22,362 bases of DNA, from positions 1 to 22,362 of the forward strand of contig DFGB01000038.1 of the NCBI GenBank assembly GCA_002371135.1. The letters are read 5' to 3'. Shown here one piece after another: positions 5,173 to 11,122 of the stretch. Origin of the DNA: Verrucomicrobia bacterium UBA3761. GTDB taxonomy: Bacteria; Verrucomicrobiota; Kiritimatiellia; RFP12; UBA1067. Made by a program: the position numbers and the translations under genes. Position 1 is the stretch's first letter, and the number at the start of each line of letters is the position of its first letter. Below the pieces are notes generated by a model. It was not told the DNA's origin. It made no database searches and saw only the letters and a list, made by a program, of their open reading frames with translations.

Positions 5173-8094
5173 ATGAAGACGACACGAGTAATTGTTGCGA
5201 CGGCGGTAGTGCTTGCGGCGACGGGCGTGCTGGCGCAGTCGCGGACGTTGCTGAACCGCAACCGTCCCACTGCGAACAACAACGCGTCGGCCGCGCCCGC
5301 AGCGCAGCCGACGGCGTCCGCCGCCGCGGCCGATGGCGAAGAAGCGAGCGCGAGCGACCTCAATTTCAAGGAGGCGCCAATCGACCTGGTATTCACAATT
5401 TATAGCAAACTCGTCGACCGCACCGTCCTCAAGGACCCCGCCACGCCTACGGGCGCGACGATTACTCTGGAGTCGCGTCCAGGCCAGAAGCTCACTAAGG
5501 AAGAGCAGATCGAGGCCATTGAAGTCGTGTGCGAAATGAACGGCATACATTTCGAGAACTACGGCGACAAATTCGTACGCGCTCTGCCGCGCAAGGAAGC
5601 GTCGAAGGAGTCCGTGGTGCTGTTCATGGATCCGCAGGCCGACGGCATCCGGGAACTGCCGATGGGCAAGGTGGTTTCGGTGATGATTTCCTTCAAGAAC
5701 ATCTCCGCGCAGGACGAGGGGCAGAAGGCGCTTGAAGGCTTCAAATCGGCGAGCGGCCTTCTGCAGGTGTTCGAGCGCACGAACTCCATCCTGGTCACCG
5801 ATACGCGCCAGAACATCGAACGCATGGCCGAGATCGCCCGCGCGATCGATATTTCAACGCCTGTCCTCGAAAACGTCTACGTCCGCCAGATCAAGAATGC
5901 ATCGGCGACAGACATCAAAACCGCGATTGAACAGATCGTCACCGAATCGCAGAAGCAGCTTGAAAAGGAGAGCGCCGCGAACAAAAACGGCACGAACGCC
6001 GCGAGAGACAGCCGCATGACGACTTCGACGACGGGCTCGTCGCTCCTCCGCCGCCCGGGCACGAACAACAACAAAGAACCCGCCGCGCCCGCCAGCATCG
6101 AGTCCATCGTCACCAGCGTCTCCGACGCCGACCGCGGCATGATCCGCGGCAAGGTCGTCATCGTCCCGGACGAGCGTTCCAACAAACTCATCTTCGTCAC
6201 CTCCAAGTCCAACATGGATTTCTTCGACAAGGTGATCGAGTCGCTCGACGTCGAAACGACGCCCGATACTCAAGTCAAGGTGTACCGCCTCAAATACGCC
6301 GATGCTGAAGACGTATCCGACATGATAAACGACCTCATCGGCAATTCGTCTTCGTCGAGCTCGTCTTCGCGAGGCAACCAGAACCAGAACGCGCGTTCCG
6401 GGACTGGCGGCAACATCACGCGCAATACGACCGGCGGCAACAATCGCGGCGGCAACAACCAGTCCTCCGCCTCCAGGTCCGGCGCGAACCAGAAGAGCGG
6501 CGAGCCGAAGGCCGGAGAACTTTCGAAGGAGAACACCGTCGTCCTCGCCGACAAGCGCATCAACGGCCTCGTCGTCATGACCCAGAAAGAACTCGTCCCG
6601 ACTATCGAGAACATAATCGAATCGATGGACATTCGCCTCTCCCAGGTTCTCATCGAGACCGTAATCATCGAAGTCCAGCTGGGCGACGACCTCCAGACCG
6701 GCATCGACTGGCTCCAGCGCGGCAGGACGCGGACGACCGGCCCGTTGACCGATAGCTACGGACGCCAGATGTACCACTGGCATGGCACTTCGACCGACGG
6801 AACTTCTTCGCGCACGGTCACGAGCGCGTTCATGCCGGTCCTTGATGGCTTTACGTTCAGCGAAGACGATCGCGTCGCTGCCACTACCACGCACCTCAAC
6901 CGAGATGGCCTCTACAACAACGGCAGCTACATGCTCGGCGGCGGTGGCGGTGATGCAACTTCCGCTTCGATTCTCCAGAGCCTCGTCGGCGCGGGAACGA
7001 ACGTGACGAGCACGCTCCTCGGCGGTCTCACCAGCGGCGGCGCCAATTACTTCCTCAAGTCCGACAAGCTCAACCTCGCCGCCGTCATCCAGGCGTCGAA
7101 GTCCGACAGCCGCTCAAAGTATCTCGCCTCGCCTGTCATCATGACTGTCGACAACAAGGACGCGACGATCGAGGCGACGCAGATGCGCTATCTCTTCAAA
7201 GGCTACCAGTATTCCGGCTCCACCTATTCCGGGTCGCCGGTAAAGGATTACGAGCAGAAGGAGCTCGGCATCACCGTCAAGGTTACTCCCAAGATCAACC
7301 CGAACGGCACCGTTATGCTTACGGTCGAGGAGGAGTACTCCCAGGAAGGCGCGGGCCAGATGGTCGACGGCGAACTTCAAGCGACGACCGTTACGCGTAA
7401 GATGTCGGCCGATGTCGTTCTCGAAAACAACCAGTCCGTCGTCTTCGGCGGTCTCACGCAGACGATTACGCGCGAAGAGGAAAGCGGCATACCGATTCTG
7501 AAGGATATTCCATGGATCGGCAAGTGGCTGTTCGGCTCTGTTTCGCAGTCTGAATCGCGTCAGGAACTTCTCGTATTCATGACTCCGTACGTCTTGGACG
7601 ATGCGGAGGCCGCGCAGGCGGAGGCGTTCCGCCGCAAGAAGGCGCTCAGCGATACGAATCCCTGGACCGACCATGGTTGGAGCGCGTCCGAGCTTGCCGA
7701 TCCTGTCTCGAAGAAGGAGATGATGCGCCGTTTGAAGGACGAATGGAAGAAGCAGGATGAGGAGCGTCAGACGCGCCTTGCCATCGAGAAGGCGAAGATG
7801 GATCGCGCCAAGGCGCTTGAAAAGATGGACGATGCCGAGCGCAAGTTCTGGCTTGACGCCCATCGCGAAGAACTTGAAAAGGAAGAAAAGGAGAAGTTCG
7901 ACGCATACGTCAAGGAGCAGAAAGATCTCCAGAAGCTCGCCGAGGAGATCAAGGCCGGACGCATGGAAAAGGCGAACGCGAAAATCGACGAAGCCGCCCA
8001 GGCCCAGCACGACGAGAACGAGCACGGGCGGCTCGAGCGCGAGAACGCCGCCGCCGCAGGGGCCGCAGACAATCCGGAAGAGGCGGCGCAATGA
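5173..8094 (+). CDS. gspD: Secretin, outer-membrane channel of a type II secretion (GspD-type) or type IV pilus machine
   Basis: The protein has 973 residues. A signal peptide (1-22, MKTTRVIVATAVVLAATGVLAQ) fixes the ATG at 5173; an in-frame TTG at 5110 lies inside the upstream repeat. Domains in order are an N0-like domain (about 63-141), N1 (167-227), N2 (234-366, with a low-complexity insert about 265-313), N3 (368-490, with a Ser/Asn/Gly-rich linker about 391-448), and the secretin barrel (490-806). The barrel holds VVFGGLTQT (about 756) and GIPILKDIPWIGKWLFG (771-787), then ELLVFMTPYVL. Residues 807-973 are a charged, helical, coiled-coil-like extension not usual in GspD. Having N0 plus three N domains favours GspD over PilQ. 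The protein forms a multimeric gate in the outer membrane. Its stop codon lies in the base of a strong hairpin. Confidence 0.93.
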   Translation: MKTTRVIVATAVVLAATGVLAQSRTLLNRNRPTANNNASAAPAAQPTASAAAADGEEASASDLNFKEAPIDLVFTIYSKLVDRTVLKDPATPTGATITLESRPGQKLTKEEQIEAIEVVCEMNGIHFENYGDKFVRALPRKEASKESVVLFMDPQADGIRELPMGKVVSVMISFKNISAQDEGQKALEGFKSASGLLQVFERTNSILVTDTRQNIERMAEIARAIDISTPVLENVYVRQIKNASATDIKTAIEQIVTESQKQLEKESAANKNGTNAARDSRMTTSTTGSSLLRRPGTNNNKEPAAPASIESIVTSVSDADRGMIRGKVVIVPDERSNKLIFVTSKSNMDFFDKVIESLDVETTPDTQVKVYRLKYADAEDVSDMINDLIGNSSSSSSSSRGNQNQNARSGTGGNITRNTTGGNNRGGNNQSSASRSGANQKSGEPKAGELSKENTVVLADKRINGLVVMTQKELVPTIENIIESMDIRLSQVLIETVIIEVQLGDDLQTGIDWLQRGRTRTTGPLTDSYGRQMYHWHGTSTDGTSSRTVTSAFMPVLDGFTFSEDDRVAATTTHLNRDGLYNNGSYMLGGGGGDATSASILQSLVGAGTNVTSTLLGGLTSGGANYFLKSDKLNLAAVIQASKSDSRSKYLASPVIMTVDNKDATIEATQMRYLFKGYQYSGSTYSGSPVKDYEQKELGITVKVTPKINPNGTVMLTVEEEYSQEGAGQMVDGELQATTVTRKMSADVVLENNQSVVFGGLTQTITREEESGIPILKDIPWIGKWLFGSVSQSESRQELLVFMTPYVLDDAEAAQAEAFRRKKALSDTNPWTDHGWSASELADPVSKKEMMRRLKDEWKKQDEERQTRLAIEKAKMDRAKALEKMDDAERKFWLDAHREELEKEEKEKFDAYVKEQKDLQKLAEEIKAGRMEKANAKIDEAAQAQHDENEHGRLERENAAAAGAADNPEEAAQ

Positions 8095-8156
8095 ACGCAA
8101 AGTCCGCAAAGTCGCGCAAAGCGTCGGGTTGCGCGATTTTGCGGACTTTGCGTTTG
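8092..8156 (+). repeat. 26-bp perfect-stem hairpin between secretin and nucleotidyltransferase gene
   Basis: The left arm (8094-8119) and right arm (8129-8154) pair over 26 positions with one G-U and no mismatch. Two further G-U pairs extend the base to 8092/8156. The 9-base loop is AGCGTCGGG. Each arm is built from short tandem units (GCAAAGTCC, GCAAAGTCG). The secretin TGA is at the foot of the left arm, and the next ATG is 7 bases after the right arm. There is no T-tract on the + strand, so this is not a standard terminator. It resembles the GGTGCGAC elements in design (repeat-built arms, same location) but lacks their core. Confidence 0.88.
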
Positions 8157-8163
8157 AAAAAAC

Positions 8164-8742
8164 ATGACACAGGAAGAGTTAGACAAGGCCAGAGCCGATA
8201 TCGAGACGACAAGCGATCTCCTAGAGCGGGCGCTGAAACTTGCAGGGCTTGTCACATCTTTGTTCCAGGCTCGTGGCATTCCGCTTGTCGTAGTCGGCGG
8301 TAGTGCCGTCGAGTTCTATACCGAAGGCGGGTATATGAGCGGGGATATAGATTTTTGCAGACGTTCTCTCGTTGGCGCCTCGCCGCGTCTCGTCAAGGAA
8401 CTGCTCGCTCCGCTTGGCGGGCACAGCTCCGGCAGGAATTGGATGGTATGCGGGTTGTGTATCGATATCCTCGGAATTTTGGAGCTGGAAACGGCGAAGG
8501 AGTTCCGTATCGTGGAAACCCCATATGGCAAGGTGAGGTTCATCCCGCCGGAATTGGCGTTGGTGGAACGTGTATTCTATTCTATCGACTCGGAGGAGTG
8601 CGTCGCTTCCGCCCGGCAGATGATGGCATCGGCGTTGGAGGATCCCGATTTCGACTGGGCGGAGGCGGAGCGTTTGGCGGCGTCGCCGGATTTCGACATC
8701 CTGGGAGAGATGAAGCGTTTGAGGGAGGAGATGGGGAAATGA
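8164..8742 (+). CDS. Nucleotidyltransferase-fold protein (MNT/AbiEii/DUF6036-like)
   Basis: The protein has 192 residues. VVVGGSAVEFYTEGGYMSGDIDF (about 42-64) contains the nucleotidyltransferase superfamily pattern GGS (45-47) followed by D-x-D (D61, D63), which bind metal and NTP. The rest is helical and ends in a charged helix (DILGEMKRLREEMGK). Relatives include minimal nucleotidyltransferases and AbiEii-like toxins that modify RNA or protein partners, and uncharacterised domestic enzymes. The stop overlaps the start of a 64-residue protein as ATGA, so the pair is coupled, as in many toxin-antitoxin loci. No SD is visible and the 26-bp hairpin sits right before the ATG, so translation may depend on structure. 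The biological role is inference. Confidence 0.75.
   Translation: MTQEELDKARADIETTSDLLERALKLAGLVTSLFQARGIPLVVVGGSAVEFYTEGGYMSGDIDFCRRSLVGASPRLVKELLAPLGGHSSGRNWMVCGLCIDILGILELETAKEFRIVETPYGKVRFIPPELALVERVFYSIDSEECVASARQMMASALEDPDFDWAEAERLAASPDFDILGEMKRLREEMGK
8722..8729 (+). promoter_or_regulatory. Shine-Dalgarno site deciding the start of the 64-residue protein
   Basis: GGGAGGAG inside the end of the nucleotidyltransferase gene is followed by nine bases and then the ATG at 8739. This supports the short reading frame as a real gene rather than the C-terminal end of a longer overlapping frame. Confidence 0.65.
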
Positions 8743-8933
8743 CGTGGGAAGAGTGGAAAACTTCAAGGGGGCGCAAGCGGGAGGTGCTGCGCAGATACGG
8801 CGTCGACGCGCCATCGCGTCGCAAAACGTCGTTCAATACAGCGGAAAGGCATATGGTCAAGGCGTTCGGCGGTTCGCGGATTCCGTCATGGGCGGAGGCG
8901 GCGGACTCTGCAACAGGCAAAGGAGGGATTTGA
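8739..8933 (+). CDS. Small 64-residue partner protein of the nucleotidyltransferase, function unknown
   Basis: This is a 64-residue protein starting MTWEEWKTSRGRKREVL. It is basic (many Arg and Lys), with a conserved-looking RRYGVDAPSRRKTSF and ERHMVKAFGGSRIPSWAEAA. It has no signal peptide or membrane helix. The ATGA overlap with the nucleotidyltransferase and a strong SD (8722-8729) argue that it is translated. The frame is open far upstream, but that part is antiparallel noise in a GC-rich gene. The size and coupling are what one expects of an antitoxin or small regulator, yet I recognise no DNA-binding fold. Its own stop is followed after one base by the next ATG. Confidence 0.62.
   Translation: MTWEEWKTSRGRKREVLRRYGVDAPSRRKTSFNTAERHMVKAFGGSRIPSWAEAADSATGKGGI
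8921..8926 (+). promoter_or_regulatory. Shine-Dalgarno site of the coiled-coil membrane protein
   Basis: A perfect AGGAGG lies eight bases before the ATG at 8935, inside the end of the 64-residue gene. The three genes 8164-9849 therefore read as one transcription unit. Confidence 0.7.
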
Positions 8934-8934
8934 C

Positions 8935-9849
8935 ATGAAATGGATTGCGATGATACTTTTGTCGGTGGCTGTTCTGGCCGCGGCGGGTGCGGGGGTGTAC
9001 GTCATGAACGCACGCGATTCAGTCGCTCGCAAGCAGCTGCGGACCGCGGAGGCGCGGGAGGAGGCGGCGAAGTCGGCCGAGCGCCAGGCGCTCTCCGAAG
9101 AGAAGTCTGCCGCGTCGCGCGAGAATGCTAAGAACGCCGAGGCCAAAGCCGCGGAGGAGAATCGCAAGGCTAAGGAGTCGGAACTCGCGGCGGCGAAGGT
9201 CGAGGAGGCGCGGGCTGCCGCGGAAAAGGAGACTGCGCTCGCCAACAAGGCCGCCCGCGAGGCCGAGGCCGCAGCAGCAGCAGCCAATCGCGATGCCGAG
9301 CGCGCCAAGGCCCAGACTGCCGCCGCGGAAGCCGCCAAGGCGAAGAGCGAAGCAGAGAAGGCCGCCGCCAATGCCGAAGCCGAGAATGCCAGGCTCGAGC
9401 GCGAACGCCTCAAGTCCGACGCCGTTATAGCCGAGGCGAGACTTTGGGAACTGAAGGAGAAGGACCTCGAAGCGCTCGAGCGCGATCTCGTAGAATACAA
9501 AATGGAGCTCGACGAACGCGAAAGGGCGCTAAGGCCCGAGAAGACCATCAAGGATCTCGCAAACATCCCCGAAGCGCCTCGCGAAGACGCAAAGGAGGCC
9601 GCTCCACTCCTGCCGGAGGACAATCCCGAACTGCCCTCCGGAGAGCGCAAGCTCGCCAAGGCCGATCGCATCCGCAGCGAAAAGATGGCCGAACTCCAAG
9701 AACGCACGCGCGCCGTCAATGTCGCGCGTCTCGAACGCCTCTATATCAACGCCGTTAAAGAAGATCGCGTCATCGACGCCGCGTACTACCGCGCTACCCT
9801 CAAGTCCCTTTATCCGGATTGGGAGTTCAAAGGAGTGGCCGGGCAGTAG
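8935..9849 (+). CDS. Alanine/glutamate-rich coiled-coil protein with an N-terminal membrane anchor
   Basis: The protein has 304 residues. Residues 1-24 (MKWIAMILLSVAVLAAAGAGVYV) form a signal anchor or uncleaved signal peptide. From about 28 to 205 the chain is almost pure Ala/Glu/Lys/Arg helix with heptad spacing, a long coiled coil reminiscent of TolA domain II. A proline-containing link (NIPEAPRED, about 215) leads to a second helical part ending with VARLERLYINAVKEDRVIDAAYYRATLKSLYPDWEF, a compact C-terminal motif. I know no function. The design suggests an inner-membrane protein reaching into the periplasm. Placement just downstream of the secretin region could mean a link with that machine, but it is grouped more tightly with the nucleotidyltransferase pair. 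Confidence 0.78.
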   Translation: MKWIAMILLSVAVLAAAGAGVYVMNARDSVARKQLRTAEAREEAAKSAERQALSEEKSAASRENAKNAEAKAAEENRKAKESELAAAKVEEARAAAEKETALANKAAREAEAAAAAANRDAERAKAQTAAAEAAKAKSEAEKAAANAEAENARLERERLKSDAVIAEARLWELKEKDLEALERDLVEYKMELDERERALRPEKTIKDLANIPEAPREDAKEAAPLLPEDNPELPSGERKLAKADRIRSEKMAELQERTRAVNVARLERLYINAVKEDRVIDAAYYRATLKSLYPDWEFKGVAGQ

Positions 9850-9966
9850 TCTCAAGTTCGAAGTCCCAAACCTGGGTCTCCCGGTGCGACGAAATGGATC
9901 CCTCGAATCGCTCTTTCACATTCGCAGCCGCTGGCTCCTGGACTTGGAACTTGCAACCAATTCAAG
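9850..9966 (+). repeat. GGTGCGAC hairpin repeat, copy C
   Basis: The left arm (9850-9876) contains units CAAGTTC and GAAGTCC. The core runs 9877-9941, opening with TCTCCCGGTGCGAC. The right arm (about 9939-9966) contains GGACTTG/GAACTTG. The reverse complement of the inner left arm matches TGGACTTGGAACTTG at 13 of 15 positions. The arm units are unrelated to those of copies A and B, yet they are complementary to each other. Within the core TGCGA could also pair with TCGCA (9922-9926). The element starts at the base after the upstream stop and ends 16 bases before the ychF ATG. Confidence 0.9.
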
Positions 9967-9982
9967 TAAAAGGAAAATATAG

Positions 9983-11101
9983 ATGAGTTTGTCAGTAGGT
10001 ATAGTAGGATTGCCGAACGTCGGCAAGTCGACATTGTTCAACGCGCTCACGAAGCGCCAGCAGGCGGCGGCGGAGAATTATCCATTTTGCACGATAGAGC
10101 CGAATTCGGCCATTGTCGAAGTCGCCGATCCGCGCCTTGAAAAGCTTGCGGAGATCGTGCACCCCGAGAGGATAATCCGCGCGACGGTCGAGTTCACGGA
10201 CATCGCCGGCCTCGTGAAAGGCGCGTCCAAGGGCGAAGGGCTCGGCAACAAATTCCTCGCCAACATCCGCGAGTGCGATGCGATTCTCCATGTGGTGCGC
10301 TGCTTCGAGAACGACGACATCATCCACGTGCAGGAGGGTGGCAACAAGTCCGCGCCAATCGATCCCGTGAGCGATGCGGAGGTGATCGAGACCGAGCTTA
10401 TTCTCGCGGACATGGAGCAGCTCCAGAAGCGCTACGACAAGGTGAAGAAGGAGGCGCAGGCAAAACCGCCGCTCCGTCCCGAGGCGGAGGCGTGCGCCGC
10501 ACTTTTGAAGCATCTGGAAGAGGGCAAGAGCGTCCGTTCGTTCCCGCGCAAGGAAGGCGACCCCATTCTCAACGTCCTCAAGGAACTCCACTTTCTGACG
10601 GACAAGAAGGTCATCTACTGCGCGAACGTCGCGGACGATGATGTCACGGGAGAAGGCAATCCGCATGTCGCGGCGCTCAAGGAATACGCCGCGCGCGACG
10701 GGTCCGAGACCGTCGTCATCTGTGCGCAGATGGAAGCGGACCTCGCCGGACTCAGCGATGCCGAGGCGAAGGAGTTCCTCCAGAGCTACGGGCTTGAAGA
10801 AAGTTCCCTCGACCGCACCATCCAGCTTGCCTACAGAACGCTGGGGCTTGCGAGTTTCCTCACGGCGGGGCCGAAGGAGGCGAGGGCGTGGACGTTCCAC
10901 CGCGGATGGAAGGCGCCCAAATGCGCCGGCGTCATCCACACCGACTTCGAAAAGGGATTCATCCGCGCACAAGTCGTGGCCTACGAGGACTACGTAAAAT
11001 ACGGCGGCGAATCCGGTGCCCGCGCCGCCGGAGCCCTGCGTCCCGAAGGCAAGGAATACGAGATGCAAGACGGAGATGTTGTCGAGTTCATGTTCAACTG
11101 A
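9983..11101 (+). CDS. ychF: Redox-regulated ATPase/GTPase YchF (OLA1 family)
   Basis: The protein has 372 residues, normal for YchF. Motifs are G1 GLPNVGKST (9-17), YPFCTIEPN (33-41, typical of the family), G3 DIAG (73-76), a coiled-coil insertion (about 140-160) and the altered G4 NVAD (215-218). A C-terminal TGS domain starts around FLTAGPKEARAWTF and ends in GDVVEFMFN. YchF binds ribosomes and, because of its changed G4, prefers ATP over GTP. Here the usual NxxE is NxxD. A weak SD (AAGGAA, 9970-9975) precedes the ATG, and repeat copy C fills the rest of the leader. The next gene follows 21 bases downstream. Confidence 0.97.
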   Translation: MSLSVGIVGLPNVGKSTLFNALTKRQQAAAENYPFCTIEPNSAIVEVADPRLEKLAEIVHPERIIRATVEFTDIAGLVKGASKGEGLGNKFLANIRECDAILHVVRCFENDDIIHVQEGGNKSAPIDPVSDAEVIETELILADMEQLQKRYDKVKKEAQAKPPLRPEAEACAALLKHLEEGKSVRSFPRKEGDPILNVLKELHFLTDKKVIYCANVADDDVTGEGNPHVAALKEYAARDGSETVVICAQMEADLAGLSDAEAKEFLQSYGLEESSLDRTIQLAYRTLGLASFLTAGPKEARAWTFHRGWKAPKCAGVIHTDFEKGFIRAQVVAYEDYVKYGGESGARAAGALRPEGKEYEMQDGDVVEFMFN

Positions 11102-11122
11102 CAATCAATCGTCCACGAATCC

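Noticed and set aside
8355..8738. Long overlapping frame inside the nucleotidyltransferase gene leading into the 64-residue protein
   Set aside because: The upstream part has no motif and overlaps a better supported gene. The SD at 8722-8729 and the ATGA overlap point to a start at 8739.
9850..9966. Repeat elements as integron attC sites
   Set aside because: There is no integrase, no GTTRRRY/RYYYAAC ends, and the genes between copies are housekeeping. The conserved part is the centre and the arms vary.
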